From Streptomyces sp. GESEQ-4 (GTDB lineage: Bacteria > Actinomycetota > Actinomycetes > Streptomycetales > Streptomycetaceae): a stretch of DNA of 64,000 nt. Under the pieces are notes generated by a model. That model saw only the letters and a list, made by a program, of their open reading frames with translations, did not search any database and was not told the DNA's origin. The position numbers and the translations under genes were made by a program. The stretch covers positions 1-64,000 of the forward strand of contig NZ_JAFFSU010000026.1 of the NCBI RefSeq assembly GCF_017948455.1. Reading direction: 5' to 3'. Below are positions 41,158 to 49,484 of the stretch, one piece after another (position 1 is the first letter of the stretch; every line of letters starts with the position of its first letter).

Positions 41158-43878
41158 GTGGATGTGCGGCGGGTCGTCGAGGTGTGGAACCCGGTCGGGA
41201 AGTGTTCCGGCACCGGATATCTGGTCGCGGAGCGACTGGTCCTGACGGCACTTCACAATGTCCTGGGCTGTGGCGGGTTGGAAGTCCGGCAGCTCGGTGC
41301 GCAGCAGCCGAAGTGGATCGCCGCCGAGGTGCTGTGGCCGCAGGTGCCGCCCGATCTGGAGCGGGAGCCGCAGGCGGACGGCGCGTTGGTCAGGATCACG
41401 GATCCCGGCTGGGTGCCGCCGACGGGCGCCGAACCCGTCCGATGGGGCCGGATCGACGCGCCGGTGGTCCGGGAGGAGCGGCTCGGGTGCGTGGCGGTCG
41501 GGTTTCCCCGGTCGGAGGTGCGCGACGGCGGCCGCGACACGAAGGAGATCCGCGGCCACATCGAGACGCTGACCGGGCTCAGGTCCCAGGGACTGATCAC
41601 GGCGTACGTCGACCAGGTCGCCGTTCCCAGCAAGCCGGACGAGAAGTCGCGGTGGGCGGGGGCGTCGGGGGCGGCGTTGTTCGTACGGGGGCGGCTGGTC
41701 GGGGTCGTGACGACGGACCGGCAACGGGATTACCACGGGGATCAGTTGACGGCGGTCTCGGTGGTATCGCTGGCGGCGCGTCCCGGGTTCGCCACCGCCG
41801 TAGGGGAGCTGGTCCCGGAGGACGTCACGGCCGCTGACCGTGGAGGGGTGCCGAGTACGGCGTACGACGTCGAAGTGCCGCCGGGCATGAACAACTTGCC
41901 GGAGCTGCCGTCGCCGATCTTCGTCGGCAGGACGGAGGTGATGGCCGAGCTGGAGCGGGCCCTCTCGGCGGAGTCCCAGACGATCACGCAGACGCTGCAC
42001 GGGCTGGGCGGTGTCGGGAAGACGACGCTGGCCCTGCACTACGCGCATGACCATGCCAGGGCGTACCGGCTGGTGTGGTGGATCCGCTCGGACACCCCTG
42101 AGCTGATCGAGGCGGGCTTAGCGGCCCTCACCGTCCGCCTGCGGGGCGAAGAGGCATCCGGCCTCACCACCGCTCAGGCCGCCGAGTGGGCAGTGGGGTG
42201 GTTGCAGACGCACCCCGGGTGGCTCCTCGTCTTCGACAACGCGGAGAAGCCGGAGGACGTACATGCCTGGACGGGCCAACTCCGCTCGTCCGGACGCCTC
42301 TTGATCACCAGCCGCTACCGGCGCGGCTGGATCTGCGACCCGATCGCGCTGCCCGTACTGGACGACGACGCCTCGCTGGCCCTGCTGTCGAGCCTTGTCG
42401 GTGACGGCGACGCGGCCGAGGCCCACGCACTGGCGGACGACCTCGGCCATCTGCCTCTCGCCCTGGAACAGGCGGGGGCCTTCATCGCGCAGACCGGGAT
42501 CACGATCGCCGAGTACCAGGCCTTGTGGCGGCAGTATCCGGAACGCGCCACGGATGCGGCGCCGGGTGGTTCGGACCCCACACGGACGGTCGCGCGGATC
42601 TGGCGCATCACGCTGGACGCCCTCCAGGAGCGGGATCCCAGGGCTGTGGACCTCCTGCGGATCGCCGCCTGGTACGCCCCGACGGGCATCCCACGCTCCC
42701 TGTTCGCGCCGCTGGCCGACGATCCGGTCGACCTTGCCCAGCTCTTGGGTCTTCTGGCCGACTACAACATGATCACGCTCGACCGGGAGGGGATCGGCGT
42801 CCACCGTCTGGTGCAGAGGGTGGCACGTACGCCGTCGGCGGAGGACCCGCATCGCGATCAGGCGCGTGTCGGGGAGGCGCGTGACCGTGCTGTGAAGTTG
42901 ATGCTCGACGAGCTTCCCGCTAGGCCTATTGAGAACGTTGCGGGCTGGCCCACGTGGAGAGTTCTGATCCCACACGTCGAAGCCCTCCGCAGGGCGTGCG
43001 ATCCGGTTGAGCACACCGCTGACTTCAGCCGGGTCCTCAATATGGCAGGGCAGTTCTTGGAAGAGCAAGGACAGCTGAGTCAGGCCACCGGTTACTTCGA
43101 GCACTGTCTCGCAAGGGATGTCCGGCTGTTCGGCGAGGATCATCCGTACACGCTGGCGACGTGGAACAACCTGGCTCACGTGTACAAGTCGGCGGGGGAT
43201 CTGGAGCGGGCGATCCCGTTGTACGAGCGGGCGTTGGAAGGTCGTGTGCGGGTGTCGGGTGAGGACCACCCGTCAACGCTGACGGCGCGGAACAACCTGG
43301 CTCGCGGGTATGACTCGGCGGGAGATCTGGAGCGGGCGATCCCGTTGTACGAGCGGACGTTGGAGGATCGTGTGCGGGTGTTGGGTGAGGATCACCCGCA
43401 CACGCTGGTGTCGCGGAACAACCTGGCTCACGCGTACAGGGCGGCCGGGGATTTCGGGCGGGCGATCCCGTTGTACGAGCGGACGTTGGAGGATCGCGTG
43501 CGGGTGTTGGGTGAGGACCACCCGAACACGCTGTTGTCGAGAAACAACCTGGCTGCCGTGTACGAGCGGGCGGGAGATTCTGGGCGGGCGGTCCCGTTGT
43601 TCGAGCGGGCGTTGGAGGATCGTGTGCGTGTGTTGGGTGAGGATCACCCGGACACGCTGATGTCGCGGAACAACCTGGCTTGCGCGTACGGGTCTGCGGG
43701 GGATTTGGAGCGGGCAGTCCCGTTGTACGAGCAGGCGCTGTCCGGTCTCCGTCGGGTACTGGGCGAGGACCACCCGACGACAAAGCTCGTCCGCGGGAAC
43801 CTGTCCGCCGCCCGTGCCCAAGAGCCCCGACCTACACCCCCGCCACCAACCGCCCCGCCTCCACAAACGGCGCCGTAG
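41158..43878 (+). CDS. trypsin-like protease / NB-ARC STAND NTPase / TPR fusion
   Basis: A 906-residue cytosolic three-part protein from GTG 41158. Residues 1-215: trypsin-like domain with a full triad, His33 (LVLTALHNVLG), Asp74 (ADGALVRI) and Ser170 (WAGASGAALF). Residues 250-620: NB-ARC switch with P-loop GLGGVGKTT (282-290), Walker B LLVFDNAE (356-363), sensor LLITSRYRRG and the GLPL-like HLPLALEQAG, then a winged-helix segment. Residues 628-880: six TPRs of exactly 42 residues, the last five nearly identical. A Pro-rich tail ends the protein. Codon 321 is TTA, so translation needs the bldA tRNA. The 3-prime end overlaps the convergent gene at 43832. It reads as an NLR-like sensor whose ligand binding to TPRs would release a protease. 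Confidence 0.92.
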   Translation: MDVRRVVEVWNPVGKCSGTGYLVAERLVLTALHNVLGCGGLEVRQLGAQQPKWIAAEVLWPQVPPDLEREPQADGALVRITDPGWVPPTGAEPVRWGRIDAPVVREERLGCVAVGFPRSEVRDGGRDTKEIRGHIETLTGLRSQGLITAYVDQVAVPSKPDEKSRWAGASGAALFVRGRLVGVVTTDRQRDYHGDQLTAVSVVSLAARPGFATAVGELVPEDVTAADRGGVPSTAYDVEVPPGMNNLPELPSPIFVGRTEVMAELERALSAESQTITQTLHGLGGVGKTTLALHYAHDHARAYRLVWWIRSDTPELIEAGLAALTVRLRGEEASGLTTAQAAEWAVGWLQTHPGWLLVFDNAEKPEDVHAWTGQLRSSGRLLITSRYRRGWICDPIALPVLDDDASLALLSSLVGDGDAAEAHALADDLGHLPLALEQAGAFIAQTGITIAEYQALWRQYPERATDAAPGGSDPTRTVARIWRITLDALQERDPRAVDLLRIAAWYAPTGIPRSLFAPLADDPVDLAQLLGLLADYNMITLDREGIGVHRLVQRVARTPSAEDPHRDQARVGEARDRAVKLMLDELPARPIENVAGWPTWRVLIPHVEALRRACDPVEHTADFSRVLNMAGQFLEEQGQLSQATGYFEHCLARDVRLFGEDHPYTLATWNNLAHVYKSAGDLERAIPLYERALEGRVRVSGEDHPSTLTARNNLARGYDSAGDLERAIPLYERTLEDRVRVLGEDHPHTLVSRNNLAHAYRAAGDFGRAIPLYERTLEDRVRVLGEDHPNTLLSRNNLAAVYERAGDSGRAVPLFERALEDRVRVLGEDHPDTLMSRNNLACAYGSAGDLERAVPLYEQALSGLRRVLGEDHPTTKLVRGNLSAARAQEPRPTPPPPTAPPPQTAP
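42118..42120 (+). promoter_or_regulatory. TTA leucine codon (bldA control point)
   Basis: This in-frame TTA in the NB-ARC domain is the only TTA codon I found by eye in the assigned genes of the window. In streptomycetes TTA is read by the developmentally regulated bldA tRNA, so the protein should be made mainly late in growth. Confidence 0.75.
43039..43797 (+). repeat. 126-bp tandem repeats encoding six TPRs
   Basis: The TPR array has a strict period of 42 codons, units beginning at residues 628, 670, 712, 754, 796 and 838. Units two to six share long identical DNA runs such as CGGGCGATCCCGTTGTACGA and GTGCGGGTGTTGGGTGAGGA, while a few positions per unit (for example the YKSA, YDSA, YRAA, YERA, YGSA loop) vary. 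Such arrays change copy number and sequence by recombination. Confidence 0.9.
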
Positions 43879-44227
43879 CCGTCGGCTCGCTGTACCAGCG
43901 CAGTGGCCAGGTGTTCCCGTCCAGTGCCGGGATGCCGATGTACGTGATGGCGAGCGTGCTCTTCCCGCCGAACTGCTGCACGCCGAGCGGCCAGTCGTGC
44001 TTGCGGACCTCGCCGGGGGCCAGCAGGAAGTACATCCACCGGAAGCCGATGGCCTCGCACACGATGGGCCCCGCGTCCCCGTCCGTGGCCTCGATGAGCT
44101 GCGTGGCGACGACCTCCCCACGGCCTCCTTCGATGCGTACGACGTCGAAGTGCACGCCGGCCACCCGGAGTTGATTTCCCGAGGCCGGGATCCAGTCGGG
44201 GCGGTGAATTGCGTTCGTCATGGTCAC
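43832..44227 (-). CDS. hypothetical protein of the XRE/DUF397 neighbourhood
   Basis: A 131-residue soluble protein. The pattern WIPASGNQLRVAGVHFDVVR, then GPIVCEAIGFRWMYFLLAPG and a final NTWPLRWYSEPTATAPFVEA recalls short streptomycete proteins with a primase-polymerase-like N-terminal fold found near XRE-DUF397 pairs, but catalytic acidic residues are not evident and the assignment is weak. It is divergent from the XRE gene and overlaps the end of the STAND gene by 47 bases, so antisense interference between them is possible. Confidence 0.6.
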   Translation of the reverse strand: MTMTNAIHRPDWIPASGNQLRVAGVHFDVVRIEGGRGEVVATQLIEATDGDAGPIVCEAIGFRWMYFLLAPGEVRKHDWPLGVQQFGGKSTLAITYIGIPALDGNTWPLRWYSEPTATAPFVEAGRLVAGV

Positions 44228-44305
44228 ACAGTGGCTCCCACCCGGCTACGCTCGGTAGTGACTGAGGTGATACACGCCGGGCTGTATCCATCGGAGGTGC
44301 GCGCT

Positions 44306-45121
44306 GTGTCGGGCCAGTACAACTCCAACTCCCAGCCCCCTGTGGCCTGGCGTTACAGCGGCAACCAGATGAAGCGCTGGCGCACAAAGGCGAACGTCAG
44401 TCGCGAGGAGCTCGCCGCCGCCTCCAACTACTCGCCTGACACGATCAAGTCCATGGAGCAGGGCGTACGGATGCCGACGCCGCGTGCGCTCGATGTGGCG
44501 GACGAGTTGTGCCGGGCGGAGGGGTTGCTGAGCGCGGCCAAGGAGTACTTGCGGCGGGAGAAGTTTCCTGCGCGGGCGCAGGACTTCATGGAGCGGGAGA
44601 GGGAGGCGATCAGCCACCTGTCGTACGAAGTCACGTTGATCCCCGGGCTGTTGCAGACGAAGCAGTACGCACGGCAGCTGATCGAGAACCGCGTTCCGCC
44701 CCTGGATGAGGAGACGGTGGAGGAGCGGATCGCGGCACGTATGGAACGGCAGGCCATTCTCACGGACCGCAAGCCGCCGGTGGCCTTGAGCTTCGTGCTC
44801 CACGAGGCGGCGTTGCGCAGCCCTCAGGTGGACGCTGAGCAGTTGCACCGGTTGCTGGAGGTGTCCCGCCTGCGGAACGTCACGCTGCAAGTACTCCCTT
44901 TCGAACGGGCCATCCCCGCTGCACTCATGGGGCCGATGGTGCTGTTGGAGACGCGCGATCACGAGCGGCTCGCTTTCACGGAAGGGCCGTTCGCGAGCGA
45001 GCTGTCGGCCGGTCCGGAGGTTGTCAGCCGCGTGACCGAGCGGCTTAGCTTGATCCGTGCGCAGGCGCTCAGCCCTGCCGAGTCGGCCCGTTTCATCGAG
45101 CGGATGGTGGATCAGCCATGA
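44306..45121 (+). CDS. XRE family regulator with DUF5753 domain (WhiJ-like)
   Basis: A 271-residue regulator from GTG 44306 behind GGAGG. Residues 20-75 are the helix-turn-helix (MKRWRTKANVSREELAAASN, SPDTIKSMEQGVRMPTPRAL), and residues 95-265 are DUF5753 with the LIPGLLQTKQYARQLI start and QVLPFERAIPAALMGPMVLL core. It is ATGA-coupled to a DUF397 gene. Such pairs (WhiJ/AbaA-type) occur in dozens of copies in streptomycetes and tune development and antibiotic production; a specific target cannot be read here. Confidence 0.92.
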   Translation: MSGQYNSNSQPPVAWRYSGNQMKRWRTKANVSREELAAASNYSPDTIKSMEQGVRMPTPRALDVADELCRAEGLLSAAKEYLRREKFPARAQDFMEREREAISHLSYEVTLIPGLLQTKQYARQLIENRVPPLDEETVEERIAARMERQAILTDRKPPVALSFVLHEAALRSPQVDAEQLHRLLEVSRLRNVTLQVLPFERAIPAALMGPMVLLETRDHERLAFTEGPFASELSAGPEVVSRVTERLSLIRAQALSPAESARFIERMVDQP

Positions 45122-45300
45122 GCGACCAGCTGAAGTGGTTCAAGTCGAGTTACAGCGACGACGAGGGCGGCAACTGCGTCGAAGTAGCCCTCTCCACCAC
45201 CATCCACATCCGCGATTCCAAGGTCCCCGCCAGCCCCCACCTCCACCTCACCGCCCCCGCCTGGACGGCATTTCTCTCCGCCGTTTCCGCGGAAAGGTAG
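45118..45300 (+). CDS. DUF397 protein, partner of the XRE regulator
   Basis: A 60-residue protein with the family signature: WFKSSYSDDEGGNCVEVA at residues 7-24, then the HIRDSKVP strand and a C-terminal helix WTAFLSAVSAE. The start overlaps the regulator stop. DUF397 proteins are thought to bind and modulate the cognate XRE-DUF5753 protein. Confidence 0.92.
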   Translation: MSDQLKWFKSSYSDDEGGNCVEVALSTTIHIRDSKVPASPHLHLTAPAWTAFLSAVSAER

Positions 45301-45460
45301 GCGTGACCGGGCGGTGACCCTGCGTAGGTTGCACGGGTCTTGGTCGTCCCCTGTACGTCGGCTGCATGGGTGCTAACCGGCGGAAAGCGAGTCTGGAGTC
45401 ACTTCCACCGCGGCGAACGCGGAGGGAGGCACAAGGCCCCTGACACGCACTGGAGTTGCG

Positions 45461-45958
45461 ATGACCCGCAAGACCCGTATACGCGCCGCCGTCGTCACTG
45501 CCGCCGCTGTCGTCGCCGCAGGCACCTTCGCCGCCGGCGCCGCGACGGCCGGGCCCGCGCAGGCCGGCAAGCCCAGCAAGGCGCAGGTCGCCTCGCTGTT
45601 CGACACGTGGAACGCCGCGCTGCAGACCGGTGACGCGCAGAAGGTCGCCGACCTGTACGCCGAGGACGCCGTCCTGCTCCCCACCGTCTCCAACAAGATC
45701 CGTATCGACCGGGAAGGCCGCGTCGACTACTTCGAGCACTTCCTGGAGAACAAGCCGGTCGGCACGAAGATCCAGACCGTGGTCAACGTCCTCGACGCCA
45801 ACTCGGCGATTGACACCGGGACTTACAAGTTCGACCTGACCGACCCCGAGACCGGTGAGAAGCGTGTCGTCGAGGCCCGCTACACGTACGAGTACGAGAA
45901 GCGCAACGGCGAGTGGAAGATCGTCAACCACCACTCTTCTGCGATGCCCGAAGGCTGA
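45461..45958 (+). CDS. exported SnoaL-like (SgcJ/EcaC type) protein
   Basis: A 165-residue protein. Residues 1-35 are a signal peptide (basic start, then AAVVTAAAVVAAGTFAAGAA, likely cleaved after AQA). The mature part is a single SnoaL/NTF2-like cone domain: FDTWNAALQTGDAQKVADLY, EDAVLLPTVSNKI, and the closing YEYEKRNGEWKIVNHHSSAM. It is related to SgcJ/EcaC-type and CaMKII-association-like proteins, many of unknown activity. Its 3-prime end overlaps the convergent kinase gene by 35 bases. Confidence 0.85.
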   Translation: MTRKTRIRAAVVTAAAVVAAGTFAAGAATAGPAQAGKPSKAQVASLFDTWNAALQTGDAQKVADLYAEDAVLLPTVSNKIRIDREGRVDYFEHFLENKPVGTKIQTVVNVLDANSAIDTGTYKFDLTDPETGEKRVVEARYTYEYEKRNGEWKIVNHHSSAMPEG

Positions 45959-47312
45959 TCTCGACGCTCAGCCCGCCCCCGGGCGCGTCCTTCAGGGTCA
46001 CCGTGCCGCCGTCGTCCGTCACCAGTTGTTTGACGACGGCGAGGCCGAGGCCCGACCCCGCGCGCCCGGTGAGGCCCTGGCCCCGCCAGAAGCGGTCGAA
46101 GGCGCGGGACTTCTCCGCGTCCGACATGCCGGGGCCCTCGTCCGACACGGACAGCACCACTTCGTCGCCCCGCTGCTCCACCCGTACGGTGATCGTGCCG
46201 CCGTCCGGTGAGACCTCCAGGGCGTTCGAGAGCACGTTGTCCAGGACCTGGTCCAGATGGCCGGGACTGGACAGGACGAGCAGCCGGTCGTCGGCACTCC
46301 CCCTGAGCGCGATGGTGACTCCGCGCTCGTCGGCGGCCGGCCTCCACACCGAGAGGCGTTCCCGGACGATGTCCCACAGGGGCAGCGGTTCGGCCGCCGA
46401 CACCTTCGCCTCAGCCCGGGCCAGGACCAGCAGGCCGTTCACCAGGCGGCTCATGCGGACGACTTCGGCGGTGGCCTGCTCCACGTCCTCCCTTACGAAG
46501 TCGTCGTCCACGCCGTCCGCGATGTTGTCCAGGGACAGGCGCAAGGCCGTGAGGGGGGTGCGGAGTTGGTGGGAGGCGTCGGCCACGAAGATGCGTTGCG
46601 AGGCGATGAGGGTGTCGAGGCGCTCACCTGCCTGATTGAGGGTGCGCGCCAGTGTCTGTGTCTCCGACGGGCCCGTCACCGTCGACCGCGCCGTCAGGTC
46701 GCCGTCGCTGAACTTGCGCGCCATGTCGTTGAGTTGGCGCAGGGGGCGGGTGATGCGCCGTGCCGCCGCGGCGCCGATCACGGCCGCCACGACGAGGACG
46801 GCGACCGCGAGGCCCGCGCGGAAGCCCCAGATCTGCCACAGGCGACTGGTCAGGGAGTCGGTCTGGTACACGATGCGTACGGCGCCGATGACCTCGCCCC
46901 TGTTGCGCCCGTCACCGGGCACCGCGCTCTCCTGCGCGGGCACCGTGATCACCAGCTCCGGGCCCCAGATGAAGGAGGAGCCCCAGTTGGTCGCGGGCTC
47001 GCCCGTCTTCAGGACCTTGGCCAGGTTCGCGTCCCGGGCCGGTTTCGGCAGACCCGTCTCGGCGCAGCTCCCGGTCACCTCGACCTCGCCGTCGGTCTGG
47101 CCGGCGTACGCCGCCGCCATCTCGCCCAGTGCCGCGCACGACGGGGCGTCTCCGTTGCCGAGCAGCAGGGCCATGGTGTCGGCCTCACGCCGGACCGAGT
47201 CGGCGGTGTCGCCCCGCAGCTGGTCCGTGAGCGTGAAGGCCACCGGCACGGTGAACAGGGCGATGGCGACGGCGGTGAGACCGACGTAACTGCGGATGAG
47301 CTGACGGATCAT
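45924..47312 (-). CDS. OmpR-type two-component sensor histidine kinase
   Basis: A 462-residue kinase from ATG 47312. Two membrane helices (10-30 and about 164-184) enclose a 130-residue extracytoplasmic sensor with two Cys (residues 59 and 83). A HAMP domain follows, then a HisKA domain with phospho-acceptor His248 in ADASHQLRTPLTALRLS, and an HATPase domain with N-box VLDNVLSNALEVSPDG and G-boxes DEGPGMS and GSGLGLAVVKQL. It is coupled to the regulator gene by a 4-base overlap. The stimulus is unknown. Confidence 0.93.
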   Translation of the reverse strand: MIRQLIRSYVGLTAVAIALFTVPVAFTLTDQLRGDTADSVRREADTMALLLGNGDAPSCAALGEMAAAYAGQTDGEVEVTGSCAETGLPKPARDANLAKVLKTGEPATNWGSSFIWGPELVITVPAQESAVPGDGRNRGEVIGAVRIVYQTDSLTSRLWQIWGFRAGLAVAVLVVAAVIGAAAARRITRPLRQLNDMARKFSDGDLTARSTVTGPSETQTLARTLNQAGERLDTLIASQRIFVADASHQLRTPLTALRLSLDNIADGVDDDFVREDVEQATAEVVRMSRLVNGLLVLARAEAKVSAAEPLPLWDIVRERLSVWRPAADERGVTIALRGSADDRLLVLSSPGHLDQVLDNVLSNALEVSPDGGTITVRVEQRGDEVVLSVSDEGPGMSDAEKSRAFDRFWRGQGLTGRAGSGLGLAVVKQLVTDDGGTVTLKDAPGGGLSVEISLRASQKSGG

Positions 47313-47995
47313 GGTGCGCTGGTACCGCCGTCCACGATCTCCAGCCGGAAGCCGACGCCCCGTACCGCCTCGATCGTGATCGCGCCCGCGAGTTTCCGCC
47401 GCAGCGCCGCCACATGCACGTCGAGTGTCTTGGTCGGGCCGAACCAGTTCGCGTCCCAGACGGCCTCCATGATCTGCTCGCGCGACATCAGCGCGCCCGG
47501 TTCTTCGGTGAGAAAGGCCAGCAGGTCGTACTCCTTGGGGGCGAGGGGCACCTCCTCGCCGTCCAGCCGGACGCGGGCGGCCTTGCGGTCGATCGTCAGG
47601 CGCGGGCCGTAGCGGTCGGGGCCGGACTCCGCGGCCGTACGGGGCTGGAAGCGCCGCATGACCGCTCGTATCCGCGCGATGACCTCCCGTACCCCGAACG
47701 GCTTGGACACATAGTCGTCGGCGCCCAGTTCCAGGCCGACCACGCGGTCCGTCTCGTCGCTGCGTGCGCTGATCACGATGATCGGCACGTCGCCGCGCTC
47801 GCGGAGCGCCTTGCAGACGTCGAGGCCGTCGGTGTCGGGCAGACCGAGGTCGAGGAGGACGACGTCGTACGGCCCCTCGTACGCGAGTGCCGCGCCGCCC
47901 GTGGTCACCCACTCCACTTCGAAGCCGTAGCGGATCAGGCCGCGCCGGAGGGACTCGGCCACCGGCTCATCGTCTTCCACCAGAAGTACGTGCAC
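47309..47995 (-). CDS. OmpR/PhoB-type response regulator
   Basis: A 228-residue regulator from GTG 47995. The receiver has Asp8-Asp9 and phospho-acceptor Asp49 (DVVLLDLGLPDTDG), and the C-terminal winged helix has VPLAPKEYDLLAFLTEEPGA and TLDVHVAALRRKL. No clear ribosome site precedes the start. It is first in the operon and reads into the kinase; the ask operon diverges from it across 211 bases. Confidence 0.93.
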   Translation of the reverse strand: MHVLLVEDDEPVAESLRRGLIRYGFEVEWVTTGGAALAYEGPYDVVLLDLGLPDTDGLDVCKALRERGDVPIIVISARSDETDRVVGLELGADDYVSKPFGVREVIARIRAVMRRFQPRTAAESGPDRYGPRLTIDRKAARVRLDGEEVPLAPKEYDLLAFLTEEPGALMSREQIMEAVWDANWFGPTKTLDVHVAALRRKLAGAITIEAVRGVGFRLEIVDGGTSAP

Positions 47996-48206
47996 AGGCG
48001 GAACCTTAGTGCTTGAAAATTGATGCACAGCGGTCGCTGAGCGGTCGCTTGTGACCCGTGGCACTTTTCCGCGTGCGTGCGCCGTATGCAGGGCATGTGC
48101 AGTCCGAGAAGGAGCGCCCGGAGATCTCACCATGCGGTATTCCGGAGGGGAAATTCGGACGCTCGGTAAACTGAGCCGACACACACGGACTGAGCGAGGA
48201 GCGCAC

Positions 48207-49484
48207 GTGGGCCTTGTCGTGCAGAAGTACGGAGGCTCCTCCGTAGCCGATGCCGAGGGCATCAAGCGCGTCGCCAAGCGGATCGTGGAAGCGAAGAAGA
48301 ACGGCCACCAGGTGGTCGTCGTCGTTTCCGCGATGGGCGACACGACGGACGAGCTGATCGATCTCGCCGGAGAGGTATCACCGATGCCTGCCGGGCGTGA
48401 GTTCGACATGCTGCTGACCGCCGGAGAGCGGATCTCCATGGCACTGCTGGCCATGGCGATCAAAAACCTGGGGCACGAGGCCCAGTCGTTCACCGGCAGC
48501 CAGGCAGGCGTCATCACCGACTCGGTCCACAACAAAGCCCGGATCATCGACGTCACGCCGGGCCGTATCCGGACCGCGCTGGACGAGGGCAACATCGCCA
48601 TCGTGGCCGGGTTCCAGGGTGTCTCCCAGGACAAGAAGGACATCACCACGCTGGGCCGCGGTGGGTCCGACACGACGGCCGTCGCCCTCGCCGCCGCCCT
48701 CGACGCCGAGGTGTGCGAGATCTACACCGACGTCGACGGCGTGTTCACCGCCGACCCGCGCGTGGTGAAGAAGGCGAAGAAGATCGACTGGATCTCCTTC
48801 GAGGACATGCTGGAGCTGGCCGCGTCCGGCTCGAAGGTGCTGCTCCACCGCTGTGTGGAGTACGCCCGCCGCTACAACATCCCGATCCATGTCCGGTCCA
48901 GCTTCAGCGGACTGCAGGGCACGTGGGTCAGCAGCGAGCCGATCAATCAAGGGGACAAAAAGGTGGAGCAGGCCATCATCTCCGGTGTCGCACACGACAC
49001 CTCCGAGGCCAAGATCACGGTGGTCGGCGTGCCGGACAAGCCGGGTGAGGCCGCCGCGATCTTCCGCACGATCTCGGACGCCGAGATCAACATCGACATG
49101 ATCGTGCAGAACGTGTCCGCGGCCTCCACCGGCCTGACGGACATCTCGTTCACGCTCCCCAAGACCGACGGCCGCAAGGCCATCGACGCCCTGGAGAAGA
49201 ACAAGCACGGCATCGGCTACGAATCGCTGCGCTACGACGACCAGATCGGCAAGATCTCGCTCGTCGGCGCCGGCATGAAGACCAACCCGGGCGTCACGGC
49301 CGACTTCTTCACCGCCCTGTCCGACGCCGGCGTGAACATCGAGCTGATCTCGACCTCCGAGATCCGTATCTCGGTGGTCACCCGCGCCGACGACGTCAAG
49401 GAGGCCGTGACCGCCGTGCACACCGCCTTCGGGCTCGACTCCGACAGCGACGAGGCCGTCGTCTACGGAGGCACCGGCCGATGA
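48207..49484 (+). CDS. ask: aspartate kinase
   Basis: A 425-residue aspartokinase from GTG 48207 (GAGGAG site), phosphorylating aspartate at the head of the lysine, threonine, methionine and diaminopimelate pathway. The kinase domain opens VVQKYGGSSVADAEGIKRVA and has GRGGSDTTAVALAAALDAEV; two ACT domains lie in the last 170 residues and give feedback control by lysine plus threonine in this group. It overlaps asd by ATGA, so the two are one operon. An internal start at 48963 should produce a separate beta subunit. Confidence 0.97.
   Translation: MGLVVQKYGGSSVADAEGIKRVAKRIVEAKKNGHQVVVVVSAMGDTTDELIDLAGEVSPMPAGREFDMLLTAGERISMALLAMAIKNLGHEAQSFTGSQAGVITDSVHNKARIIDVTPGRIRTALDEGNIAIVAGFQGVSQDKKDITTLGRGGSDTTAVALAAALDAEVCEIYTDVDGVFTADPRVVKKAKKIDWISFEDMLELAASGSKVLLHRCVEYARRYNIPIHVRSSFSGLQGTWVSSEPINQGDKKVEQAIISGVAHDTSEAKITVVGVPDKPGEAAAIFRTISDAEINIDMIVQNVSAASTGLTDISFTLPKTDGRKAIDALEKNKHGIGYESLRYDDQIGKISLVGAGMKTNPGVTADFFTALSDAGVNIELISTSEIRISVVTRADDVKEAVTAVHTAFGLDSDSDEAVVYGGTGR
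48963..49484 (+). other. internal in-frame start giving the aspartokinase beta subunit
   Basis: GTG 48963 is codon 253 of ask and is preceded by AAGGGGAC in an unusually A-rich stretch (GGGGACAAAAAGGTGGAGCA). Translation from here would give a 173-residue protein with just the two ACT domains. This is the same place as the beta-subunit start of Corynebacterium LysC, so an alpha2-beta2 enzyme is expected. Confidence 0.7.

Noticed and set aside
43039..43797. CRISPR-like periodic repeats
   Set aside because: The 126-bp period is in frame and encodes TPRs; there are no short spaced repeats or unique spacers.
43814..44305. N-terminal extension of the XRE regulator
   Set aside because: It overlaps the opposite-strand gene at 43832-44227, and GTG 44306 has a GGAGG site directly before the normal XRE N-terminus.
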